DNA from: a bacterium
GTDB lineage: Bacteria > Verrucomicrobiota > Kiritimatiellia > UBA8416 > CAMZLY01
Direction of reading: 5' to 3'
DNA: 5,803 nucleotides
Assembly (NCBI GenBank): GCA_030632465.1
Contig: DAOVUR010000127.1
Span: 1 to 5,803, forward strand
Below are positions 1 to 5,527 of this stretch, one piece after another (position 1 is the first letter of the stretch; each line of letters begins with the position of its first letter). The translations under genes were made by a program, and so were the position numbers. Under the pieces are notes generated by a model, which ran no database searches, was not told the DNA's origin, and saw only the letters and a list, made by a program, of their open reading frames with translations.

Positions 1-885
1 AAGCCAGCACTTGCCATGATGCCGCTATGTTTCATAAACCCTGGCGATATTGAACTAACAACTGTTCCTGGCTATCCAGTGATAGCAACACATACAAAAT
101 ATCTCGGCGGCGACGTGGTAGAGCTTCCGCTATTAAAAGAAAATGGGTTCTATCCTGACCTTTCAACTATTTCACCTGAAGTAGCAGAAAAAGCAAAACT
201 ACTATACGTCAACTACCCTAACAATCCAACGGGTGCAGCTCCTTCAGCCAAAGTGTTTGATGATTTAATTGCCTTTGCGCAGAAACATAATATCATTATC
301 GTGCAAGATGCCGCTTATGCCACATTATGCTACGAGCAGGAGCCTCTCTCTATACTAAGTCGACCAGGTGGCAAAGAAGTCTCTATCGAGCTACACTCCA
401 TGAGCAAAAGCTACAACATGACAGGCTGGCGCCTCGGCTTTGTTGCTGGCTCAGCAGCCATTGTTAAAGCATACGCTACAATTAAAGACAACATGGACTC
501 AGGTCAGTTTAAAGCTATCCAAGAAGCAGCCTGTGTAGCTATCGCAGATAAAGGACTAGCAGACTCCATCAAGGCACACTACTACGGCAGACTACAAAAG
601 ATGGTAACGGCACTTAATAGCGCCGGCCTTAACGCCACCATCCCAGGCGGAACTTTCTATCTATATGTAGATGCACCAAAAAGCGCCAATGGCGTATCAT
701 TCGCCAACGCAGAAGAAGCTTCGCAGCACTTAATCAAAGAGCAGATGATCTCTACCGTCCCATGGGATGATGCAGGGTCATTCTTACGCTTCTCAGCTAC
801 ATTTGAATCTGCCAACGAAGCAGATGATGATCGCGTAATCGCGGAACTAGCAAAGCGCCTAATTGATGCTAAGCTAGAAATGTAG
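1..885 (+). CDS. dapL: LL-diaminopimelate aminotransferase-like PLP enzyme, 5' truncated by the window
   Basis: Fold-type I (class I/II) aminotransferase. The frame is open from base 1, and the first ATG (16) is internal, so roughly 100-115 N-terminal residues lie outside the window. Counting codons from base 1, visible landmarks are the PLP-stacking Tyr25 in PGYP, the YPNNPTG motif (72-78), Asp103 and Tyr106 (pyridine-nitrogen and 3'-oxygen contacts), the Schiff-base Lys136 in SMSKSYNMTGWRLG with phosphate-binding Arg144, and substrate-carboxylate Arg263 in LRFSATFE. All catalytic positions are present and the C-terminus looks complete. SKSYNMTGWRLG and the overall pattern fit DapL, which converts tetrahydrodipicolinate to LL-diaminopimelate in one step with glutamate for lysine and peptidoglycan synthesis. 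Another aspartate/alanine-type aminotransferase is possible because the N-terminal substrate-recognition part is missing. The transporter gene starts 11 bases downstream and is probably co-transcribed. The family call is very secure and the DapL assignment moderate. Confidence 0.88.
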   Translation, partial: KPALAMMPLCFINPGDIELTTVPGYPVIATHTKYLGGDVVELPLLKENGFYPDLSTISPEVAEKAKLLYVNYPNNPTGAAPSAKVFDDLIAFAQKHNIIIVQDAAYATLCYEQEPLSILSRPGGKEVSIELHSMSKSYNMTGWRLGFVAGSAAIVKAYATIKDNMDSGQFKAIQEAACVAIADKGLADSIKAHYYGRLQKMVTALNSAGLNATIPGGTFYLYVDAPKSANGVSFANAEEASQHLIKEQMISTVPWDDAGSFLRFSATFESANEADDDRVIAELAKRLIDAKLEM

Positions 886-896
886 AATATCTAAAT

Positions 897-1658
897 ATGG
901 AAATAGTAGACATAGTTATAGCGGGAGTAATTATCCTCTTGGCGGGAATCCTCCAAAGCGCAGTTGGTTTTGGATATGCACTATTTGCGACACCTCTTCT
1001 TGTTTTACTTGGCATACCACTGCTTAGCGTTATAGCTATGGTAACGACCTGCACAATGGTTCAAGCAGTAACCGGAAGCTGGAAACTGCGAAGTTCAGTA
1101 CCATGGCGACTCTCGTTAACCTCTACCGCTATTCGCTCAACAAGCCTACTCATTGGCTTACTTCTTCTACGGAAACTAGTTAAGATGGATGTAAGCCATA
1201 TCCGGCTGATAATAGGGACTATTCTATGCGTCATAGTCATCGTTCAACTACTGTGGCGACCACACCCAGTTAAGAAACTGCATTGGATATGGGCTGGACT
1301 AGCCTTTACCGCCAGTGGCATTCTCGGCGGCATCTCCGGTATGGGTGGTCCGCCTCTCGTGCTATGGGCCATGGCACACGACTGGTCGACAAAGAGAACC
1401 AGAGGATTCTTTTTTGCCACATTTGCTACATCCGTACCGATACAGATATTTTTCTTATGTATGATGTTTGATATATCAATTCTAAAAGATGTCGGCATAG
1501 GGATTATGTTTATGCCGCTCGTGCTTCTCGGAGCAGTCATTGGACTACCTATTGGCGACCGCATGTCCAAAGCAAGACTTAGATATCTTGCATATACCAT
1601 ACTACTAATTATAGGCATCACTGCCATAACACCATCACTATTGGCATATTTAAAATAG
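897..1658 (+). CDS. TSUP family (TauE/SafE) membrane transporter
   Basis: A 253-residue integral inner-membrane protein of the sulfite exporter TauE/SafE (TSUP) family, which moves sulfur-containing or organic anions such as sulfite, sulfoacetate and taurine-derived anions. About eight hydrophobic segments are visible (roughly residues 5-25, 30-57, 75-95, 102-120, 130-160, 168-192, 198-218 and 228-250). They form the family's two half-repeats, each with its signature: QSAVGFGYALFATPLL at 20-35 and GGISGMGGPPLVLWAM at 144-159. The length is typical and the gene is intact. The ATG at 897 puts the first membrane segment in the usual place, but no good SD precedes it. With a gap of only 11 bases after the aminotransferase stop, translation may be coupled to that gene. 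Substrate cannot be read from sequence, and neighbouring genes give no sulfur-metabolism context. Confidence 0.9.
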   Translation: MEIVDIVIAGVIILLAGILQSAVGFGYALFATPLLVLLGIPLLSVIAMVTTCTMVQAVTGSWKLRSSVPWRLSLTSTAIRSTSLLIGLLLLRKLVKMDVSHIRLIIGTILCVIVIVQLLWRPHPVKKLHWIWAGLAFTASGILGGISGMGGPPLVLWAMAHDWSTKRTRGFFFATFATSVPIQIFFLCMMFDISILKDVGIGIMFMPLVLLGAVIGLPIGDRMSKARLRYLAYTILLIIGITAITPSLLAYLK

Positions 1659-1666
1659 GTGGGACC

Positions 1667-1694
1667 GCAATGCGTAATTCGTAATTAGTAATTA
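1667..1694. repeat. Degenerate 7-base tandem repeat in convergent spacer
   Basis: Four consecutive heptamers, GCAATGC, GTAATTC, GTAATTA and GTAATTA, fill most of the 37-base spacer between the convergent transporter and glycosyltransferase genes. The last unit can also pair with TGATTAC at 1703-1709 (7 pairs including one G-T, 8-base loop), giving a weak AT-rich hairpin at the 3' end of both genes. There is no GC-rich stem with a T-run, so I do not call a terminator here. Confidence 0.7.
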
Positions 1695-1695
1695 T

Positions 1696-2970
1696 CTAAC
1701 CGTGATTACACTCAATCCCAAAGCAACCTGAAAGCAAGCTATGTAACGTCTGCCTCAGCACTTCATACGAGAAGAATCGATGCGCCAACATATAGTTGTG
1801 ATCCGTTATCTCTTTGGTGAGTTCAGGATTATTAATAATCTCTATAGCATCCTTTACAGTATCAGCACTCACATACCCATCCATCTCGGCCGCTCTAAAT
1901 CCTTTTGGGCGAATATCATAAGAGTAGATAGAATAGTTATTCACCAATAAAGGTTTCTTATAATAGATAGCCTCTAAGAATGCGTTACCAAACCCCTCAA
2001 CAACCGATGGATAAGTAACAAAATCACAGGCTTGATACATATCAGCTAATGTATATATTTTTTCTCCATTAGCTGTCATACCACGCTCTACACCAACATT
2101 ATCACTACACTGAATCAGATCCACATTCATCATCTTTGCATAGTTACAGATACGACCATAATACTCATACCCCTCATCACCTGACGCATGCGAAATAACC
2201 AACTTAGCTGGCATATTCAAGCGACTAACAAACTCTATCGCATGATCAATACCTTTACGCTTAACAATTCTTGTCGGCTGTAAAATAAACTTCTCGCCAG
2301 GCTTAATACCAAGACTCTCTCTAATATCAGACGCATAATCATCAGCCGGTGCTGGAGGATTAGCATAATCCATTACATTAGGAATAATAGTCGCTGCTAC
2401 ACCGCGTCGACGACTCAACTGATGCTGTTGCGATGAGTTCAAGCAGACATTCTTTATCGACTGCATATGTGGCGGAAACGCCTTATCTAAATAGTCCCAG
2501 CAACTATTATTAAGGAACCTTGTACGCTCCCAGAAAAAATCATGATGATGCGCAATCACTGGAATACCTGTCTCTATAGCATATTCAGTTATCGCCAAAC
2601 CTAACGGGAGATTCAACGGTATTGTTAATGCATTCTCAGGAATCAACATATCTAAATTAAATTTATCAACATACTCACGCAAGCCATCCTTAATAACATG
2701 CTTAATCTTTTCGATCTGTAATGTGATTTTTGGATCGCGTGTCTCTTCACCAAAACAGCCATGTGTAGTTTCTAAAACTCCATCATGCTCAAAAAAACAT
2801 TCAGACAGTAACATCGAACATTCAGGTGGCGTATCCAACATGCCAGCAAGATAAAAACATTCATGACCATCAGCCTCAAGAACCTTAGCCCACTTCCCTG
2901 TCTCAAGAGAAACCCCATCTGTACCAGCAAATCGCGTCCCTACAAAACCTATACGCCTCTTTTTCATCAT
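1696..2970 (-). CDS. GT4-family glycosyltransferase, mannosylglucosylglycerate synthase-like
   Basis: A GT-B fold retaining glycosyltransferase of family GT4, 424 residues from the chosen start and probably cytosolic. The N-terminal acceptor domain opens with a Rossmann strand and the glycine-containing loop RIGFVGTRFAGTDGVSLE (residues 6-23). HHHDFFWER lies at 141-149. The C-terminal donor domain has PTRIVKRKG (232-240; Arg234 and Lys239 are the usual nucleotide-sugar phosphate contacts) and the EX7E motif EGFGNAFLE (Glu325 and Glu333). The FAGTDGVSLE opening and the HHDFFWER and IIPNVMDY blocks recall the mannosylglucosylglycerate synthase (MggS)-type subgroup, which makes a compatible solute. 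That is from memory of family sequences, so substrate is unproven. The frame extends to an ATG at 3000. I start at 2970 because GGAG lies 7 bases upstream of it, the 3000 start lacks an SD, and the predicted promoter would leave 3000 only about 13 bases of leader. The gene stands alone on its strand. Confidence 0.85.
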   Translation of the reverse strand: MMKKRRIGFVGTRFAGTDGVSLETGKWAKVLEADGHECFYLAGMLDTPPECSMLLSECFFEHDGVLETTHGCFGEETRDPKITLQIEKIKHVIKDGLREYVDKFNLDMLIPENALTIPLNLPLGLAITEYAIETGIPVIAHHHDFFWERTRFLNNSCWDYLDKAFPPHMQSIKNVCLNSSQQHQLSRRRGVAATIIPNVMDYANPPAPADDYASDIRESLGIKPGEKFILQPTRIVKRKGIDHAIEFVSRLNMPAKLVISHASGDEGYEYYGRICNYAKMMNVDLIQCSDNVGVERGMTANGEKIYTLADMYQACDFVTYPSVVEGFGNAFLEAIYYKKPLLVNNYSIYSYDIRPKGFRAAEMDGYVSADTVKDAIEIINNPELTKEITDHNYMLAHRFFSYEVLRQTLHSLLSGCFGIECNHG

Positions 2971-2977
2971 CGTACAA

Positions 2978-2981
2978 CTCC
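2978..2981 (-). promoter_or_regulatory. Ribosome binding site of the glycosyltransferase (decides the start)
   Basis: GGAG on the minus strand lies 7 bases before the ATG at 2970. The alternative in-frame ATG at 3000 is preceded only by TAATTTTAT, with no purine-rich site, so the shorter product is favoured. A second ATG directly follows (2967). Confidence 0.7.
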
Positions 2982-3019
2982 GACTAAATATAATATTCAT
3001 ATAAAATTAACTAGCTCTG

Positions 3020-3049
3020 ATTATAACTCCAGAGAGTATATAAACGCAA
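3020..3049 (-). promoter_or_regulatory. Sigma70-like promoter for the glycosyltransferase
   Basis: On the minus strand, TTGCGT (3044-3049) and a perfect TATAAT (3020-3025) are separated by 18 bases. Transcription would begin near 3013, giving a leader of about 43 bases with the SD inside it. A small inverted repeat, CTCTG (3015-3019) and CAGAG (3030-3034), brackets the -10 box and could be chance or a weak operator half-site pair. Confidence 0.55.
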
Positions 3050-3062
3050 GAATAAGAATGTC

Positions 3063-3067
3063 AGGAG
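3063..3067 (+). promoter_or_regulatory. Strong Shine-Dalgarno site before an ATG at 3075
   Basis: AGGAG sits 7 bases before ATG 3075, which opens a frame running without a stop into the phosphorylase gene. It also lies inside an 11-codon ORF in another frame (ATG 3058 to TAA 3091-3093, MSGVRKCATEL). The conserved start of the phosphorylase, ATG 3312, has no comparable site. Either the protein is made with an N-terminal extension or this signal belongs to something else. Confidence 0.55.
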
Positions 3068-3155
3068 TAAGAAAATGTGCAACAGAGCTTTAAGCTGCAA
3101 AACTGCCGTCCCCATTGACCTTGTGTCATTGGAACGCCATCACACACCGACACTA

Positions 3156-3180
3156 GAGCGCCTCTCGGAGATAGGCGCTT
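3156..3180. repeat. Stem-loop 1 in the phosphorylase leader
   Basis: AGCGCCT (3157-3163) pairs perfectly with AGGCGCT (3173-3179), plus a G-T pair at 3156/3180. The 9-base loop CTCGGAGAT can close two further pairs (3165-3166 with 3170-3171). No T-run follows, so it is not a plain intrinsic terminator. Confidence 0.65.
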
Positions 3181-3207
3181 ACTGCTCACAAACTCAACAA
3201 AACAGTA

Positions 3208-3229
3208 AAACAGCTTTCCATAGCTGTTT
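3208..3229. repeat. Stem-loop 2 in the phosphorylase leader
   Basis: AAACAGCT (3208-3215) and AGCTGTTT (3222-3229) form a perfect 8-pair stem with a 6-base loop TTCCAT. The TTT at the end of the stem is only three bases long and is followed by CGGG, so termination on the plus strand looks weak. Confidence 0.65.
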
Positions 3230-3230
3230 C

Positions 3231-3254
3231 GGGTCAGCATTGGAATGCCGACCT
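3231..3254. repeat. Stem-loop 3 in the phosphorylase leader
   Basis: GGTC (3232-3235) pairs with GACC (3250-3253), and after one A/C mismatch GCAT (3237-3240) pairs with ATGC (3245-3248) around the loop TGGA. A G-T pair can be added at 3231/3254. The segment CATTGGAATGCC (3238-3249) is an 11-of-12 match to CATTGGAACGCC at 3127-3138, 111 bases upstream. Confidence 0.6.
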
Positions 3255-3311
3255 ACTAAACCCACCGCATCCGTCCTTGACACTTTCACCCTCAAAACAT
3301 ACCATGCCCAC

Positions 3312-4628
3312 ATGATACCACAATGGATAATTGAGAAAAAACGTGACGGTCACGAACTGTCAGAAGAAGAGATAAAATTTTGGATTGAAGGCTATACAGA
3401 CGGCTCCATCCCAGACTATCAGATGGCAGCACTTGCTATGGCCATCTACTTTAAAGGCATGGAGCTTCCTGAAATATCAGCTCTTACAGATGCTATGATG
3501 CATTCAGGCTCGCTTGTCGACACATCAGGCATTAATCGCTACAAGGCGGACAAACATTCTACTGGCGGCATTGGCGATAAAGTTTCCTTGATTCTTGCAC
3601 CACTAGTTGCATGTTGTGATATAGCCATACCGATGATCTCTGGGCGCGGACTCGGCATAACCGGCGGCACACTCGATAAGATGGAATCTATTAAAGGTTA
3701 TCGTACCGATCTAACAATCCCCGAATTTCTAAAAGTTGTAGATGAATGCGGCTGTTCAATTATCGGACAAACGCTTGATCTCGCACCTGCAGATAAAAAA
3801 CTATACGCACTGCGCGATGTAACGGGCACAGTTCAATCTATCCCACTTATTTCTGCCAGCATTATGTCAAAAAAACTTGCCGAAGGTATGGACGGCCTTG
3901 TTCTTGATGTAAAATGGGGTAACGGCGCCTTTATGAAAACAAAAGAAGATGCCGAGGCTTTAGCAAAGGTTATGGTTGGTATAGGCTCATCAATGGGAAG
4001 AGACATGACGGCAGTTCTAACAGATATGAATCAGCCATTAGGTCGTACAGCCGGCAACGCCCTAGAAGTTATCGAGACCATTGAAGCATTACAGGGTAAC
4101 GGTGCAGATGACTTAATGGAGGTCACCCTCACTCTTTCAGCACACATGCTAATACTCGCAGGAAAAGCGGATAATCTCCAATCGGCAATCGCAATTCTAC
4201 AGGAGCACATTGATACAGGACGTGCCTATGATAAGTTCCTACTTATGATAGAAATGCAGGGTGGCGACATAGAGGTAATACAAAAGCCAGAACTACTTCC
4301 AAAAGCTAAGATAGAGCATGAATATCTAGCAACAGCAACTGGATATATAGCAGAAATGAGCGCAGACAAGGTTGGCCGCGCCTGCCTCGAACTTGGTGCT
4401 GGCCGCCGAGCAGTGACCGATAAGATTGATTATGCCGTCGGAATATCAGATATTCACAAGATCGGTGATTCTGTCGAAAAAGGAGAACCAATCCTAACTC
4501 TACATGCCAATGACCATCAGAAACTAGAGATAGCACTAAAGCATCTTGACCAAGGAATAGTCATCTCTACAGAAAAACCTGTAGCACCGAAACTAATCGG
4601 CAAGACAATACGACCTGAACAAGCATAG
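3312..4628 (+). CDS. deoA: Thymidine / pyrimidine-nucleoside phosphorylase
   Basis: Cytosolic phosphorolysis of thymidine or (deoxy)uridine to the base plus (deoxy)ribose-1-phosphate, in pyrimidine salvage and nucleoside catabolism. The 438-residue core matches the usual length (about 433-440). It has an N-terminal helical domain beginning IIEKKRDGHELSEEE, the phosphate-binding KHSTGG (81-86) with catalytic His82, the family signature SGRGLGITGGTLDKME (110-125), and a PYNP C-terminal domain with GAGRRAVTDKIDYAVG (362-377). Base-binding Arg168, Ser183 and Lys187 correspond to Arg171, Ser186 and Lys190 of E. coli thymidine phosphorylase at a constant offset of 3, so the enzyme looks fully active. 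Thymidine-specific DeoA and broad Pdp cannot be separated by eye; deoA is given for convenience. I start at ATG 3312, where family members begin, although it lacks an SD and the frame is open back to ATG 3075, which has a strong one. cdd follows 11 bases later. Confidence 0.93.
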   Translation: MIPQWIIEKKRDGHELSEEEIKFWIEGYTDGSIPDYQMAALAMAIYFKGMELPEISALTDAMMHSGSLVDTSGINRYKADKHSTGGIGDKVSLILAPLVACCDIAIPMISGRGLGITGGTLDKMESIKGYRTDLTIPEFLKVVDECGCSIIGQTLDLAPADKKLYALRDVTGTVQSIPLISASIMSKKLAEGMDGLVLDVKWGNGAFMKTKEDAEALAKVMVGIGSSMGRDMTAVLTDMNQPLGRTAGNALEVIETIEALQGNGADDLMEVTLTLSAHMLILAGKADNLQSAIAILQEHIDTGRAYDKFLLMIEMQGGDIEVIQKPELLPKAKIEHEYLATATGYIAEMSADKVGRACLELGAGRRAVTDKIDYAVGISDIHKIGDSVEKGEPILTLHANDHQKLEIALKHLDQGIVISTEKPVAPKLIGKTIRPEQA

Positions 4629-4633
4629 AAGGA
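4629..4633 (+). promoter_or_regulatory. Ribosome binding site of cytidine deaminase
   Basis: AAGGA, directly after the phosphorylase stop and 6 bases before ATG 4640, lies in the 11-base spacer of the two-gene operon. It supports the chosen cdd start and translation from a shared message. Confidence 0.7.
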
Positions 4634-4639
4634 ACAATC

Positions 4640-5032
4640 ATGACACTACCATCAGATTTATTAGAGGCAGCTCGCTCAGCAATGAATAATGCGCATGCAC
4701 CCTATTCAAACTTTAAAGTGGGCGCAGCATTACTAACTGCAGATGGCCAAATATTCTCCGGCTGTAATGTAGAAAATGCATCATTCGGACTAACAATATG
4801 CGCTGAAAGAAACGCCATCTTTTCCGCCATCACCGCTGGAGCAAAAGATTTCTCTGACATGGTAATTATCTCCACGGGCTCCGCGCTACCATACCCCTGC
4901 GGAGCATGCCGCCAAGTATTAGTAGAATTTTGCACAACGGAATTCAAGATACATGTCGTAGCAGAAAATAACTTAGAGGTTATAGAAGAGTTAACACTTG
5001 GGGAGCTCTTACCAAAAAGATTTACCCTCTAG
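4640..5032 (+). CDS. cdd: Cytidine deaminase
   Basis: Zinc-dependent hydrolytic deamination of cytidine and deoxycytidine to uridine and deoxyuridine. The 130-residue length is that of the small homotetrameric class (Bacillus and human type). Motifs are YSNFKVGAA (22-30), the ribose-binding NVENAS with Asn43 and Glu45, the catalytic CAERNA with zinc ligand Cys54 and proton-shuttle Glu56, and PCGACRQ with zinc ligands Cys87 and Cys90. The usual C-terminal LGELLPKRF is present. The gene is intact. Its position just after the phosphorylase makes metabolic sense, since the uridine and deoxyuridine it makes are substrates for that enzyme. Its last 11 bases overlap the 3' end of the convergent receiver gene. 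Confidence 0.96.
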   Translation: MTLPSDLLEAARSAMNNAHAPYSNFKVGAALLTADGQIFSGCNVENASFGLTICAERNAIFSAITAGAKDFSDMVIISTGSALPYPCGACRQVLVEFCTTEFKIHVVAENNLEVIEELTLGELLPKRFTL

Positions 5033-5411
5033 CGTCATCCTTAAACTCAGGAACCGCGTCATCAGGCGAAAAGAATGTAAGATTACGGAGTAGTTCATCC
5101 TCATCAAATGGTTTAATGAGATATCCAGACACGCCAAGCGCAAACATACGCTTAATAACATCCCGATTAACATACGCCGTAATTAGAATAACTCGCGTCG
5201 TCTTTGGAACCTTCACATGCTCCATAAACCAGATTCCATCTCGTTCAGGCATTTTATAATCTATCAGCGCGAAGTCGTACTCACCAGCTTCAACTGACGG
5301 TATTGCATCCTCCGAATTGTTAAACGTTGTAACCTTGTAATCGTTTAACTCAAGCAAAAGCTTTAAAGCATTCGCCAAAGGAACATCATCATCTATAATT
5401 GCCACACGCAT
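5022..5411 (-). CDS. Stand-alone response regulator receiver protein (CheY-like)
   Basis: A 129-residue protein that is a single REC domain with only a short tail. The acidic pocket is Asp7-Asp8-Asp9 (IIDDD), the phospho-acceptor is Asp51 (ALIDYKMP), the switch Thr78 (ILITAY) and the conserved Lys100 (YLIKPF). All the residues needed for phosphorylation are present. No DNA-binding or enzymatic output domain follows Lys100, only about 29 residues ending PDDAVPEFKDDARG. It therefore probably acts by protein-protein contact or as a phosphorelay intermediate. No histidine kinase is in the window, so its partner is unknown. The frame is open to ATG 5447, but I start at 5411. The domain begins there, GGAGTAGG precedes it, and the 5447 ATG overlaps the predicted -10 box. 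Confidence 0.9.
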   Translation of the reverse strand: MRVAIIDDDVPLANALKLLLELNDYKVTTFNNSEDAIPSVEAGEYDFALIDYKMPERDGIWFMEHVKVPKTTRVILITAYVNRDVIKRMFALGVSGYLIKPFDEDELLRNLTFFSPDDAVPEFKDDARG

Positions 5412-5417
5412 AAAATA

Positions 5418-5425
5418 CCTACTCC
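5418..5425 (-). promoter_or_regulatory. Ribosome binding site of the receiver gene (decides the start)
   Basis: GGAGTAGG on the minus strand ends 6 bases before ATG 5411. The upstream ATG pair at 5447 and 5444 has no comparable purine-rich site, so the 129-residue form is preferred over 141. Confidence 0.65.
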
Positions 5426-5442
5426 ACTTATATCTTTTTGCC

Positions 5443-5472
5443 ATCATATTACTTTAAGATGTAATAATGCAA
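5443..5472 (-). promoter_or_regulatory. Sigma70-like promoter for the receiver gene
   Basis: On the minus strand, TTGCAT (5467-5472) and TATGAT (5443-5448) are 18 bases apart. Transcription would begin near 5436, about 25 bases before ATG 5411. This would uncouple the receiver from the upstream beta-galactosidase gene. I saw no terminator between them in 5473-5527. Confidence 0.45.
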
Positions 5473-5527
5473 GGTAATAAACTCAGATCTCTCCAATAAT
5501 AATCACCATCACTTATAGCAACAAGAT

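Larger units (their letters stand above)
3075..3311 (+). other. Leader of the phosphorylase gene: 79-codon in-frame open extension rich in hairpins
   Basis: This stretch has no recognised gene. It reads as 79 sense codons in frame with the phosphorylase, starting MCNRALSCKT and rich in Cys, His, Ser and Thr. It has no hydrophobic segment, signal peptide or domain that I recognise. Pyrimidine phosphorylases normally begin at the equivalent of residue 80, so the extension is outside the family fold. Base composition is more GC-rich than its flanks (116 of 240 bases at 3061-3300 by hand count, versus about 20-25 per 60 in neighbouring gene lines sampled). It also holds three successive stem-loops and a 12-base near-repeat, which fits a structured 5' UTR or an inserted palindromic repeat better than protein. 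Its coding status is unresolved. Confidence 0.5.

Noticed and set aside
1244..1627. 127-residue open frame on the minus strand inside the transporter gene
   Set aside because: It lies wholly opposite a clear TSUP gene, has no SD and no recognisable domain; a shadow frame.
1..1658. Functional link between the aminotransferase and the TSUP transporter, such as a taurine or sulfoalanine pathway
   Set aside because: Close spacing suggests co-transcription, but no other sulfur genes are present and the aminotransferase motifs fit DapL; adjacency alone is insufficient.
2863..3093. 76-residue plus-strand frame overlapping the glycosyltransferase start
   Set aside because: Most of it is antisense to the conserved N-terminus of the glycosyltransferase, with no family resemblance. 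Only its last 11 codons fall in spacer, and these are treated separately.
3208..3250. Intrinsic terminator on either strand at stem-loop 2
   Set aside because: The stem is clean but the following bases are CGGG on the plus strand. On the minus strand TTTT is followed by ACTGTTTTG, so there is no convincing U-tract. It would also lie upstream of the gene it precedes, serving only attenuation.
3075..3311. tRNA gene or integron attC site in the hairpin-rich leader
   Set aside because: No T-loop consensus (GGTTCRANNCC), cloverleaf or CCA-type end is visible on either strand. The attC core GTTRRRY / RYYYAAC pairing is absent.
4878..4905. Perfect 7-pair inverted repeat GCTCCGC / GCGGAGC with a 14-base loop inside cdd
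   Set aside because: It falls on the codons before and within the conserved PCGAC zinc motif, so coding constraint and chance explain it; no T-run follows.
4306..4947. Minus-strand frames of 76 and 81 residues opposite deoA and cdd
   Set aside because: They mirror strongly conserved enzyme genes and have no domain, promoter or SD support.
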